Shown one piece after another: positions 26,420 through 39,600 of a DNA stretch of 64,000 bases. The DNA lies in NCBI RefSeq assembly GCF_036370855.1, contig NC_088117.1:8308001-8372000 (forward strand). Reading direction: 5' to 3'. Made by a program: the position numbers and the translations under genes. The stretch's first letter is position 1. Every line of letters starts with the position of its first letter. The stretch is from Dromaius novaehollandiae. Lineage: Eukaryota > Chordata > Aves > Casuariiformes > Dromaiidae. The notes beneath the pieces were generated by a model, which searched no databases, was not told the origin of the DNA, and saw only the letters and a list, made by a program, of their open reading frames with translations.

Positions 26420-26990
26420 TTATATGTGTCGAGTCACTTTCCAAACAGTTAAGATTAAACTACTTTCTGGGACAATGAGTTCCACAATGAAACATAAATT
26501 AAGATGACAATACATAATAATAATAATCTTCTTACAGGATCTGCTTCCTCTCTTGCCCATTTCATGAAGAGAGAAACAGCAGCTCAGGAAGAATAGCAGT
26601 TCTTGCTTGACTCGGTTTAGTCCACTCCTTGTTCGATACATGGCTGTGAAATCACTTCTTACTCAGCCTTACCACAGTCTGATTCCCTTTCATATTTCTT
26701 CAAAGGCAATTTCTTCCATGTTTTTGATTATTCCAGTCATACTTTCTCATTTCCCTCCAACGCTGAAGCAAGCAGATGACCAGACCATGACTCCCAACTG
26801 ATTTCACCCCTTATTCTCCAACTGTCCTTCAGCCTCTTAATAGCTTGTTTGTCTTTAAAACATTGATGCATCCCGGGCAAACCAGTCCTCACTGAGGGGT
26901 CTAGGATGACTCCACACTGAGTTATTTAGTACTCCAGAGGGGCTACTCCCAAGCTGAAGGAATTCCAACTATGTTCTTACAGAAGACAGA
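26420..26990 (-). mobile_element. CR1/L3-type LINE fragment (antisense, ancient)
   Basis: The plus strand carries, in order, GACAATGAGTTCCACAATG, then TCCATGTTTTTGATTATTCC, then TTATTCTCCAACTGTCC...TTAATAGCTTG, then GGTCTAGGATGACTCCACAC. This follows the antisense order of the CR1/L3 3' half (the 'gagttccacaggtta', 'cctaatcatttttgtt', 'ttgttagcttttttgac' and 'atgactccaagatc' blocks). Divergence is heavy, so limits and subfamily are uncertain. Confidence 0.55.
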
Positions 26991-29916
26991 CCTGGGACAC
27001 TCACTCTACAGCCATCTGGCCATAGATCTGGCTAGCTCGCCTCTCTTCCTCCGGGGCCTTTCTGTATCCTCCAACATGGTATTCTCTCTTGTTATGCTAT
27101 TACCACAGATCTGACATTAGTCTTTTTAGAGCACTGCCATCTCCCCGTTTTCAAGTCTTTCCAAATCGCTGTTAGCCACAGGGTTCCCAGCTCTCAAGTA
27201 CACATCTTAACAATAGCTGGAAACTAAAGTCCTGCACGCAATCTCCTACTCACAGCACAGTCCATTTTTCTCCCTGTTAAGCAACATATCTCCTGGAAAA
27301 AAAATCCAACACGTTCAGGCCCCTTCCTGACCCTGCATCCTTATATAATTGAATGAATGTGTCTGATGAATCTGTCTCTGTATCTAACTTATGGGAATAA
27401 CACTTACCTATTTGTTTGGATGCGAGGCATAAATTAACAGGTCCTCACAGAGCACTTCGGCTGGACGCTGCAGGAGTGAAATAACTAAATACAACTCATC
27501 GCTCTATTCATCTGGTCCTGCATAAAACAGAGGGACACATTTCCCAACACTCAGACCTAGTAACAACTGTTTATTGATCTGCTGTCAATAAACGTGCCCT
27601 CGTCCCTCCACAGAAACACACACAGACATGCCTCTCCCAGTGCACAGGAGGAACAGCCTGTACGTGGCCAGCAGAGCCTGGGAACTGGAGCGAGGGGACT
27701 GGGAAAGCCACCCAGCGTGCCTGATGGGGCACTGCCCACCACGCAGGGATGGGAGCAGGGCTGGTGCCGACAGCCTTCCTACGACAATTCATCTGCCAGT
27801 TTCTAAGAGCTCTTCAATGTCCAGTCTACAGAACCACCCTGAAGCCAAAAAGGAGCTCCAGTACAGTGTGATGTTTTTCCCTTGCACTGCAGCGCTCAAG
27901 TAGGTTTTGACTGAAGGGTATGTTTGCAGCCACTCAAGTTCATGCTCATAACCTACAAGAAGATCCTCCCCAAACTCTCATAAACATAGATGATTTTAAA
28001 ACTTGCTGCTGGATTCTTCAGTTCAGTTTTTTTGCAGTAAAACAAACCAACCAATCCAGCAAGAACCTGGAAAAATCCAGGATGCCACTTTTTCTACCAG
28101 CAAAAGGGAGAGCAGTCAGGAATAGTTCAGTGAATTCATTTTGCATAAGATTAGTGTGGAATCAAAGTGACATCCCCAGTGAAGGGGTGACCAACCTTGG
28201 TAGGGCAGAGTTTTACCCCTGGGTGACACTTCCGTAATGATAAACACAGGCAGGCTGTAGAGAATATTGCCCTCCTTGGAAAATGGGCCTGAGACTGTCA
28301 ACTCCAAAAGGCCACATGCAGTGGGACCATCTCAGGCCCTACAAAGCAGGTTTTTTTCCAGCTGGCTGCTTAAGCCCTCCGTTGTTTAGCTGAAACAGCT
28401 GCACAATAGCTTGTCGTCTCAGGGTTTCACTCTGGATTGGAGTCCTTGTCCGAAGAGATGTTACCCTGGGTGGTTTCTTCACAGTTGTCCCCAGCATCAG
28501 AGGCAGAAGAGACAGCACACAGGTCAGAGATGGGCTGGAAAGCTTGGTCTTGAGCCTGGGGGAGGATGGGGAGCTTTAGGGAGGAGACGCCAAGCTGCGC
28601 GGTTGTCACATTCCAGACCTCCGCCAACAAGGCGCATGCTGCACGCCCCACGGCTAGTCAACAAACAGGAGAGACGCCCGAGCGGTCCTCTGCCAAGGGC
28701 CTCCAAACCACAGGGATGGACAGGCCTTGGGCCGTTTCTGGGAAGCCTCCTCACTGCAGTCTCTAGAGGGCTGAAACCACCACATCCTTTCTCTCACCCC
28801 AGCACAGAGCTCAGATCAGGAGATCTCACTGCTGGTGCCAAGGTTTGCTGGCTCCTGGCGCCTGTTGTTCCCTGGTTACAGATCCCCTCAGAGGCTTCTA
28901 ACAAACCAGGAGCCCGAGGAGGCATTGCTGTCCTTCAGCCTTTGCTGGCAAGCCGCCTGGTGCTCTTCTCTTGCCTTGTGATCAGCTCAGAAGCGCAAAG
29001 CCCAGCTCTGTAACCTCCACGACCCTCCAAGGGCAGTCAGGCTTGGCCTGTGAGGACAAACCAGTTACAACAGCAAATATTTACTTTCTCCTGGTGAATC
29101 TACTTGTTTCTCAAAGCCAACTGCTAGAGCTGATTAAAACCAGGCAGAGGTCTTTATTCAGGCATGAGTTGGAGCCAGAGGAGCAAGAATAACAGAGACG
29201 CCACTCAGAATAGCTGCCATGCAAGACTAATTTTAGTGACCTGTATTTACTGCTCTTCCACAGGAGGTGGGGGAAAGAGCAGGGCATTTACTTTTGCAAA
29301 TCTCAAGCCAGACATAGCGTCTGATTCTAGTCCAACTCAAAAACTACTGAACACTTAAATCCTCTTTCACCTAAGGGTCCCAAAGCATGGGATGGGGATG
29401 CCTGGTTAATAACACCACTACTTTATGTATGTTGGCTGAAATACACTAGTCATGGGCTCTCTGATGTGGCAAGTGGCTTGTAAGGGCAGTGTTACTCATG
29501 CCCTATAACACTTTTTCCTGTAACAATCCTGCCCTATCATGTCAAGCACAGTGTTTTCATATTTAATCAAATTTAGATTTCATCCCCTTCACCCAATTTT
29601 CATCCCCAAGCTATTATTTGCAACAGAAATCCACTTTTAAGATAGAAGTAAATATGGGCTTTACCTATTATTTCTTGTTCTCTCAATAAGAGCTATTGCC
29701 ACATAAATCAGACAGGCTCACGTGAGAGCTATTCTACTCCAGCTGCTTCAAAGCCAGCCTGGAGAACAAAACCATAAGGCAGATCCCAACCCCAGACTGG
29801 AGCCCAGTCAAAGCCAAACAGGAACAGTCTCCAGTTTCAGATTCTGGGCTCAATTTAAAAACGAATGAAAAAAAACGAAGACAAGATTGAGAGGGGTGAA
29901 ATCCAAGTCTCACCGC

Positions 29917-30052
29917 ATCCCCATTTCACCAGTGAGGACCCTAAAGCACAGAAAGTGTGACCTACCCCGTGTTGCTCAGAGCTGGGTGACAGCATTTGTC
30001 TGGACCCCTGAAGTCCAGATGTAGTCCCCAGATCTAATCACTAAACCACAGA
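29917..30052 (-). mobile_element. MIR-type SINE fragment (antisense)
   Basis: CCCATTTCACCAGTGAGGACC, AAGCACAGAAAGTGTGACCTA, GTTGCTCAGAGCTGGGTGAC and ATCTAATCACTAAACCACA follow the antisense MIR core order ('ttttacagatgaggaaactgaggcac ... acttgcccaaggtcac ... ctaaccactaggccac'). MIR-like tRNA-derived SINEs predate amniotes, so this is a very old insertion. Confidence 0.65.
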
Positions 30053-32794
30053 CTGTTAAAGAATAGTGAATTGAAACTGTCTAGAAATGGCTGCTTAGCA
30101 CAACTTATATAAAACTTGCTTAGCATGAGTGGCTAGATTTGCTGAAGCCTTAGGCCGAGCGTGGGAAAAGTAACGGATCTTTACTTAGTTTAATAAAAAA
30201 TAGTGCCTCAGAGCTCGTTCAGGCTGGGAAGATAGGGGAGCCACACGCAGTCTGCGCACCTGTGTCACCGACTCCGAGAGGGAAGACGCCAAAACAATGG
30301 GGAAAAATAAGACTTTGGGAGACAACCGCCAGACCCAACAAAAACAGAGGTACAACCATCATCAGAGACTGCAAAAAACAAGAATAAGGAGAAAAACAGC
30401 TTGCCTCAGAATGACGATGAGACCCAATGAGGAGCAGGAGACCCCAGACCAAAAAAATTATTATTGGTCTAACTATCGCGTGAGGGGTGGGAAATGTAAG
30501 TCGAAAAGACTATAATTACCCAGGATTTGTTTATGTTAGGGTCCCTCTTCAGAGGCACCCAGCTCGAGCTGTAATTACAGCACGCGCATGATTAAAATTA
30601 TCTGATTTGTTTTGATTTGACTCTGAACTTTTCTGCGGGAACCTAGGGTCGAGCCCTGTTATGGTGGCCGACAGGCCTAACTTCCATAACACAGAGGATG
30701 TCTGCACCAGGAGTGTTCAGCTTACAAGTCAAAACAGAGTCTAACTCCCAGCATCCATGTGCAACCTGATAGCCCATCTACTAGCTTTATGACTTCCACT
30801 TTGTACATTATTCATCTTGCACGATGCAGATCTTGAAATCAGAACCCAGAGGCAATTATGGTTGCGCAGCAGAGCCAGCTCTGCGCAGTGAGGGGTGAAA
30901 AGGCCAGGCTGGTAATATACCCGGGGGGCCCCGCACCCTGATTTGCTTTGTTCAGTTCCTGCCCAGTGGGTACTTCCCTCAGCCACCAACCTGGATGGAT
31001 TTGCATGGTCCAAAGGTGGCTATTGTTTACTCGCACCTGGATCAGGGCAACACCATTAGAGCCTGAGCTGCGGCATCACCTTGCTGTGCACCAGGAGACC
31101 TCCAAGCCAGCACACAAAATAGCCATCTGAGCTAATCCGAGTTCAGCAAAGGCCTCCTAAACTCTGGTGCTGTAGAAAATGCAATCTGGCCATGTCAAAA
31201 GGTACCGGTACAGGCTCCAGTAGGCACTTTCTCCAGTTCAGCTTTGCAGACAGGGCTGGAAGGCACAGGTGACCTTCTAGCATCACCTGCTTCCTGCCTA
31301 CACATTCCCACGAATCTACAAGGATTCATGCTAACACACAGACATGCACACACGTGCTTGCGGTTCCAACTTCCACCATGTCCGTCTGTCTCTCTCTCAC
31401 AACACATGCTGCTTGTAGATGCATGCCCATTTCCCACTCCTGTTCTCCTTAAAGCACTGGTACTTAAACTCTTATCAGTAACTTTCTCCAAGCTATACCT
31501 GAACCTCTTAACTCCTGGCACCAAAACTCCAAGACCTTGGAGCACGTCTATGGCATGAAAATCCATTCTAAAAATAGGCACCTGTTAAGATTACCCAACT
31601 ATGGATTTAGAAAGTCGGTATCCTCAAAGCCTCTCACCGTAACAGTCCTGCCTTCTCCTGTTCAGGTGAAAAGAAACTTCCTGTTTTTTCCAAAGCCAGA
31701 GAACTGCCTCCCTCCATGCGTTCTTTCTCTGGAGGACAATAGGTAAAGCACAGTGCTGTAAGGAGGAACAGAGCCAGTCCACCTGCTGCGGCACTTAAAT
31801 AACCCCTTATGTTTGTTCTGAGAGAGCCCTTCTCCATCCACCTCCTATCTCATTTTTTGATTGAGCTGGGTATGACTGAAAGATCAAACGGGTTTCGGCA
31901 ACAGGTCTCATCCTACAAAGGGCAGGGAAGTAACCTGTAAGCTTGTCACCTTGCACTCATCTATAAAAATCTTAGTTTTCAAGGAAGTTCCCACAGGAGG
32001 CAAGAAATGTGAGCCAACAGCTTCTCTCACCTGCACCGGTGCCACAGATTAAGCATGGCTTTAAGAGAGGCTCCCCTCCTCTCCCTCACCTTTCATTTCT
32101 ATATCAACCCTACCTGCATAGCTCCACCTGCTGAAAACCACGTCTTACCTGAATAAAAATCACATTTGTCCCTCTTTGCAGAGACTGTCAGCATTCACTG
32201 TGGCCAAACATCAAAATCACCACTGATAAACCTTTCAGCTGCTGTACACTGTCCTGGGTAGGCAGGTGCTGTACCAGTGTAGACCAGGTGAAGCTCTGGT
32301 CCAGGTCACCACTGCACCCAAAGGCATGAGGTCTCTAGGACTAGTTAGTTATTCATCCTGCTTGTACAGCACAGAGCACAATGAGACTCTGGTCTACGAC
32401 TGCATTACAAGCTCAGACAAAGGGACTTTAAGGTTGTTGTAGGAAAGGACTTCTCAATTCAATTTTCTAGAAACAGCATCCCTGAAAGCCATCAAAGTTG
32501 CACAGATAATCAGACATGATCAAAGGAATTATTTCACCCAGGCAGATTTATTTGAATATGTGTATGTTTTTCCCCTCACCCAAATCCCGGGTTCAACCAT
32601 CTCTTTTCCTTGTCAGATGATTCCTCCTCCCACAGCACAGCCGTGCACAGTGGTACAAGGGACTCTGTGATTCTGACTGCAGACAAAGATTTTTAAACCT
32701 GCCCAAGGCAAACCACGGCTTAAGTTCCTGAGTAAGGGTTTTAAAGAGAGAAAAGAGTTGCTAATTCCTTTGCTATAAAATACCATGGTAAGAA

Positions 32795-32900
32795 GAAATT
32801 CCATCTTCTCCAAGCCTCAGTTTCCCTACCTGCGACAGAAGGATGACAGTCTCTTGACTCCCTGGGTGTTGCTAGAATTAGACAATGTTTGTTCAACATT
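32795..32900 (+). mobile_element. MIR-type SINE 3' fragment (sense)
   Basis: CCAAGCCTCAGTTTCCCTAC followed by CTGCGACAGAAGGATGACAG, then GGGTGTTGCTAGAATTAGAC, matches the sense MIR order 'gcctcagtttcctcatctgtaaaatgggga ... gggttgttgtgaggattaaat'. Confidence 0.6.
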
Positions 32901-33889
32901 AACGTAGATTTTGGTGTCCAGTGTTATTACTACTGTCACATTATAGAAAGGTCAACGGACGCATTCCAGTGAGTCAGAGCCTTCCCACAGCACTTAGTGT
33001 TATCCTCAGAGTGCAGCCAGGCTCTGTGTTTGGATAAAGCCCACCACAATTCCCCCCCTTAAAAGATCCCAATGTACGTCAGAGTGACAGCCTTTTCCTG
33101 TATCTGCCTCATCTCTGTGTTTAGAGATGAGGAACGCTTGGAAGATGATGCTGAAATTAAAGCAGGAAAGGAAAACAAACCCAAGCCACACATACAGGAG
33201 GAAAAAAAAACCCTCCAAAAAGTCAAAAATAAATCACAGTCCTCTCAGAAAAACTCCAAACACTAGAGAGTGTCTAGACACAGTTGAAGACAGGGAGAGA
33301 AGCTGTGATGGACAGAGGTGTGTTCGGGTAAAAATTAAACTGAACATAGGAAAGACCGAGTTTTCCACTTTTTCTTTTCCTCCAATTAGAAACCTTCAGT
33401 GAGAAGCTCTTGCCAGTTCAGCATCTCATCCCTGTTACTCATGGCGCTCATATTACCAAACCTCTTTCATAAAGTGCTTAGAAATATAGAGGAGCTTATG
33501 CATTCTCTCACAAAAATGAAGACTTTTTCTGGGAAAAATATTGGTTCAGTGACCCTACAATTTCTACCTGTAAACCTTTTGCACTCCATGGACACAAGGC
33601 AGAGCTGAAACACAGATTCCTAGCATGCTGCCCCATGGCTGGAGACAGTAGATGTCTTGGATCTCCAGCTCAGGGACAGAACTGCTAAGTATGCTGCCTC
33701 GTGATCAGGGAGCCACGCTAACCAGATGTACCCCAAATTCTCTAGGCTCTCTGCCATGGAGTTGTGAGCCCCGAATCCTGAGAGCACTGATTTTAAACCA
33801 GCAATGAACAAATCAATCTGTGAGTGGGTGACAGAAAATTTCAACATACCAAAATCAGAGTAAGACCAAGTAAAGCTCCCATCTGGGAC

Positions 33890-34195
33890 TTTCTTCTCTC
33901 CACATCCCTGGCCTTAAGTGCCCTACCTCTGCATTCCTGATCTCTCCTTTTGCACCACACCCACCCCATGTCCACCACCTCCCCTATCACAATAGCCCAA
34001 CCACTCCTACCTACTTACTGCAAACCACCCACATCCTCCGCCTCACACCACCACACGCCCATTCCACATCCTCTGCCTTCCCTCTTCCTGTAATTCACCC
34101 CCATCCTTACCTCCCCCGTACCATCACCTTCCCACCGCAGCACTTCCACTTCTGATCAACACTGCAAACCACCAACACCCCAAATCAACTTTTGC
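33890..34195. repeat. G-poor, C/A/T-rich low-complexity block
   Basis: By my count only about 10 of 180 bases are G from 33,961 to 34,140, while C makes up close to half. CCAC, CACC, CCTC and ATCC words recur without a fixed period. The opposite strand is therefore G/T/A-rich. About 120 bases to the right lie two G runs (34,317-34,323 and 34,326-34,331). I recognise no mobile element. Confidence 0.7.
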
Positions 34196-36683
34196 ACAGT
34201 GAATGCTTTTAGAAGTTTTTTCCCCTCAGCTATGAATCTTCAGTAACTTCAGCCTGTGGCAGCTGATTGAAGATGACTCGCTGCAGGCTGAGCTGCCACC
34301 TCCTCCCATGCTGAACGGGGGGGCAGGGGGGCACAGCAGTGGGAATATATGACCGTATGCCATTTTTGTGGCCAGGGCACAAAAGGGCAGCGAGTCCGGG
34401 TCAGAACTGATGCTCTTACCAGCACAACACAGCAGGTGACAAGACACTGAACTGAGGACTGTGTGTTGAGGGGTCTGTGCTCCGCTTGGAGCTTCCAAAC
34501 AGCTGTTCAAGGAAATTACCACCAGTATCAACCTCACCACTGCTATTAGACATCTCATCCATGTCTGGACCCAGCTTGAACCCATTTAACTTGTAAGGAA
34601 TAATGAGATAACAGCATTATATGTTGCAGCTGAAGGTTATTTAAATACCCAGCTGGTGCCTGTTATGCAGCATATATCCTATTGTTGTATAGGAAATAAA
34701 TGCTACCTCCCTCCCATATGGAAAGGAGAAGATCTATAGATGAGTCCCATCCTATCCTTTTTCTATGCATGGATGAGGTAATTCTTTTTCTCTGTGTTGT
34801 TTCTAACATGCTGCTGTGCATTTCATATCTGTGTTTTGGGAAATGCAATCCCTTCCAGGCTGGTGGCATCTCATGGAAAGACACAGCACAGAACCACAGT
34901 GAAGAATTTACTATAGACATATCATCACCCTCTTCATGTCATCAGTTAGAAGAGGATCCACACTAGCCCAGTTTGAGGAGAAAGGGGTGAAGCATAAACT
35001 GTGAAGCAAATTCACCCTTTTCAAGAGAGAAGCACACTTTACCCTAGAGATTCAGAGCTGACAATCCATTTCAGAGTTCACAGGATCTAACTCCATTTCA
35101 ACAGACGGGTGGTGAAACATCTGCTCAAGTCTGTGAGGTGAGCGATGCAACCTGCTTGCACCCTTAATTCAGATGCGCAGCCAAGAGAAGCTACAGGTCA
35201 CAGCTAAATAGCCTCATTTCTTTGTTCAAACTCTCCATCTTCATCTAAAAGATGACTCTGGTGGTCTCAGGTCCCCTGCTGAAATTGCCCATGAAGTTCT
35301 TGTCCCCCATGAAGCCTGAAAAGCCACAAGCGCTGGGTCGTCTGGTATCCCAAAAAATCACATTTTGTAACACAAACGGTTTGGTTTTTTTGCAGATCTG
35401 TGCTCCTTTTTCTTTTACTTTGCTCAGGCAGGACTTTCTGTTTTTTGGGGAAAGTTGCTCTACCCTGTAAGTTATGGTCTAAAACCTTTTGCTGACACCC
35501 CATCTAGTGTTCAGCAAAGACAAATGCAGTGTCTCAACAAAACAGAGTTGACTGGAAAAAATCCAGCATTCTTTCAGCAAAATTAACCACTTTTGTGAAA
35601 ACATCGACATTTGAGTTGACTTCAATAGAGTTCTGAGAGAGCTCAGGCAAAATGGAAACCTGCATAACAAACCTATTGCCAATTCCTTCCTTTGGCCTCT
35701 ATGCAGCCTCCGTGTATGCTAAGGGAGCGATTGCAGCCTAAAGCCTGGCAAGCCCCACATCTGAGGGGCTCCATGTAGCTCCTTGGCACCCCAAAGTCTG
35801 GGGGCTTTGAAGACACCCCACTGCAGGTTAGTCATCTAGGTAGACTACCTTGGAATAAGGGGCCAAGACCCTAAACCATGCCTGACTCAAGGGCAGCTGA
35901 CAGAGAGAACTGTCCAAAGTGGGTAACAACAGGGCTTTCCGGGTACTCAGCAGTGAGCACCACAGGGCAGTCGGAAAGTCCTTTCAGAGGCACTGATTGT
36001 TTCAAGGGAGACATCAAACCCTGAACATGTCTTGAATACTAAACAGTGCAGTCAGCGTTCTTTCTAATGAGATTTTAAGAATAAAAGGAGAGTTATTTAA
36101 AAGAGGAAAAAAATCACTGAGAAAACAAAGGCTATTTCAGTGTCCTTTCCCTTTTGCAAATGCATTTTTGGGGGCAGGAGGAATACCATAAAGTCATCAG
36201 AACAAAATATCAGCTTGGAAAACTTGGTTTTTAAACAGCAGCTTTTTGAATCCTTCAGCCCTGTGAGATGCAGAGCTCCAGCCACTTCTACAGAAATCTT
36301 TGGGCTCTGTGATGCTAGGTGTCCAGTTCCCCCTGGGAACTCAGCTCAGAACAAACACTGCTATGTTCTTGGTTAATCACCAGACCAATTAGTACCTTGC
36401 TCAAGATGCTATGAGGTTTCAGTCCTGTTCACCTCAAAGCTGGGAAGCGTTCTGATAAAACTCTCTACTGAGGCAGCAACACCCTGTTCATGACAATTTC
36501 TGTTCTTGAGGAATAGTGTGATAACTCTGTTTTTGACATTAAATCAGTCACATACCCAGCTTACAGGAGAACTGGCTTCCATCTGCTTCAACAGCCTAAA
36601 GCCACACACTCCAGGAAGTTATTCTGCATCTTTCTGTTTTGCTTTCCTTTTCTGCTGAGCCAAGCGGGCGTTCCATTCCCACC

Positions 36684-39600
36684 ATGAAGCTTCTGAATGC
36701 TGCCGGATTCCTTATTCTCATGCCCACTTTGATGCTAGCTCTGGACCCCCTAAGCACCTCGATCTTCATGGGAGGGGCTGCTGTTGCTTGGCAGCTCCTC
36801 TCCCCTTACTCTTGGCTCAAGTGCAGTTTCCTGGAGTGCTGCAATATGAAGGACACACTAAACTTCTCAGGTAAGGCAGTGGCAAGGGCATCGTGAGCTA
36901 GGTCATCAGTGGGACTGTCTGGTGGTCCTTCCCTGGGAAGGGAGGTCTTCCTTCTTAATGTCAATCTTCTTTGGGGTGTTTGTAGGAAAGAAAAGAGTTA
37001 CTGCCCACAGCACCTCAAGAAGGCAAAGGCTGAAATAGCTTATCCTACGTGTAATCATGTACCATATTCGTCACTGAAGCACTGGAGCATTTTCCTTGCT
37101 GATGTCTTGGTTTGTATTGGCAGAAGCAGGCAAAATTCTAGAGCGGAGTTCAAGGTTAAGAGCTAATGAAATAATCCCACGTCTTCATGAGATGGACACC
37201 CCAGTGGTATTCCACACCCCAAACAGTGGTTGCTTGTAATGTATGTCAGAAGAGCAGCAATTAGTGGTAGCTCTAAGATTCAAAACATACTGCTGCTTTT
37301 CCCTGGGATGAACAGGGTGAATATCAAACAGTCCTGAGTGAAAGAGGAAGTTGGGCAGTTCCCTGCCTGCAGGGAACTAGTAAATGGTTGATAAAAGGTT
37401 ATACAATCTTTTAACCATAAATTCCTGATTTTGCCATCTAGAAATGCCCCCTTCCTTTGTCATGGAACTACAAATAATGTTTCATTTCAGGGCTGGGCTG
37501 CAGATTTCAAAACAAACTCTCAACTGCTGGAGACCTGTGTACCTTCAGCTACTTATATGTCACTTAGCACCAGCTCTGGATTTGGCTGCTTACAAACTGG
37601 CAGTTTTCTTGGAAGTATTCTAGCCACTGAGACACCAGTTGCAGTACTCTGTATACTGAGGACAGAATGTGGCAACAGAAGCACACTTTTCTATAAATAC
37701 GAGGAATGTCAGATGCCACAAAAACAGTTAATGACAATTTACAACAGGCAGTGAACACGTCTCTGCAAATACAATCGATCCTACCCCAAGGAGGCAGTAG
37801 CTATAATAATACCAGGATTCCTGCCTAACTCCTGCAAACTGCTTTGTTCTCAAAAAGGCCTTCAAGAGTAAATCAAGACTCTTTTTGTGAATCTGATGCT
37901 CTACTGATTCACAATCTCAACATGGACTGAAGGCAGTGAATATTTGTTCTCCCCGCTGGTCATTCAGCAGTAACAAAAAAAGAGGAGGAATAATATGGCA
38001 TTTACTCACTCTTTTCTCCCCTCATTCCTTTAGTTTTGAAGATGGATTTGGAGCGGAAAGTCTTTGGCCAGCATCTTGCTGTCCAAACAGTTCTGAGAGC
38101 TCTGAGCACAAATGTTTATTCCAAACGGCCCAAGAAGCCTCTGGTGATGTCCTTCCATGGCTGGACAGGAACGGGCAAATCATTTGTCAGCAGTATCATT
38201 GCAGAGAACCTCTATCAGCTTCATATACCAAGGAGGAGGTTTGTGCACCACTTCAGCACAGTACTGCATTTCCCACATGCTTCACATGTCCATCTGTATA
38301 AGGTATTTCCAACTTTATCTTATTTTCTTGAAACAATTTATCTGCAATTGTGAATGTAAATCCCAGATAATTTTGCCTCTTCTCACAGGAGCGGCTGCAG
38401 AATTGGATCCGGGGGAATGTCAGTGCCTGTCCAAGGTCCCTTTTTATCTTCTCTGAAATGGATCAGATGCCACATGGCCTGATAGACTCTATCATGCCAT
38501 TCCTTGGCTACCGTGAAGAGATTGACGGTGTTTATTATGGCAAGGCAATCTTCCTCTTCCTGAAGTAAGGAAATCCAAAGGCCACAAAAGAATTACAATT
38601 CCACAGAATCAGCAGGGTTCTCAAATGGAGAAGCAATTGCTAATAGGTTTGCAGCTGGCTGCGAGCATGGCTGAGCAGCTCAGGGTCCCTTGCTGTCTGT
38701 CTTTACAGCATGTTGTCAATGAACATGCCCAGCCATCGTGTCAGCCAGAAGATCTGAGTTACACTACACCATAAGGAGAATGAGTTGTCCTAGGGCTGAA
38801 CAGATTCCCACTCCTCAAGTGAATGGGTTATGGACAGGTACCCAAAAGTCCTGGACACACCAGCTTCCCCAGCGGTCAGTAAATATGTTTTATCTTGCTT
38901 TGTAACATCAGCACTAGGCAGTCAGGTCTTTATAGGATGGGTGGGACTCACCTAAGGAGGCTCGGCAGCTCCATACATGCAGAGAGGGGAGGACTCACGT
39001 ATTGAAGGCTCCTTGCATACAGAGATCAGGGAGGCACAATTCCTCCATGTATTATTCCTGGAAAAATCTGTTTGCTGAAGGTCATCCCAGCTATGTCCAT
39101 GTCACGTGACTGATCTGAGTTCGAACCCTGAGCTTCGGGCTGGTGTGCCTCTTGGCTTGCTGTTGTGCTCAAACACATGGCCTACAAACACAAACACAAC
39201 CTATTTCAGTGCAAGGCAATGATTAACAAGCTGAGTGACAGCTTGTTAAAGAGCCTTTAAGTGACACCTGATAGTATGACCAATCCCCCTGCTCTGCTGA
39301 AAAGTCAAACTCAGTAGTTTAAACCACTGTCCCGGAGGATTGTTCACCCCTCTGACACTGCTTTCATCTGGAAGAGAGTGTGGTCCTTGTGACTTCCCAT
39401 CTCTGAGCAACACCCGTCTGTATGAGTGTGCCACCTCCATTCTAGTGCAGAATCAAACAGAACAATTTAAACCATTGCTCAGACAATAAGGATGGCAAAG
39501 ATACAGCTCTAATGATCCAGTGAATCTCTTTCCTCACAGCAATGCCGGAGGAGATAAGATAACAGAGATTGCTCTTGATCACTGGAGAAGGCAGAAGAGA

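Larger units (their letters stand above)
17890..36683. other. 18.8-kb interval between PTGES and the torsin cluster
   Basis: No coding exon is recognisable. Longer open frames (such as 28411-29013, 200 aa, and 22711-23247, 178 aa) have no domain, biased composition and no matching splice partners. A GC-rich patch at about 18,500-18,780 may be regulatory or a PTGES upstream exon, but no CpG-island promoter with an ORF is evident. Interspersed fossils are listed separately: CR1-type pieces near 24.3 and 26.4-27.0 kb, MIR-type pieces near 30.0 and 32.8 kb, and a G-poor block near 34.0 kb. The rest looks unique and may hold enhancers for PTGES or the torsins, which sequence alone cannot show. Confidence 0.6.

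Noticed and set aside
28411-29013. 200-residue plus-strand frame between PTGES and the torsins
   Set aside because: No domain, no hydrophobic or coiled-coil pattern, no splice-linked neighbours; fits chance in a GC-moderate interval.
39105-39180. tRNA B-box-like GTTCGAACCC possibly from a SINE or tRNA
   Set aside because: No cloverleaf and no convincing A-box at the right distance; too short to call a MIR head.
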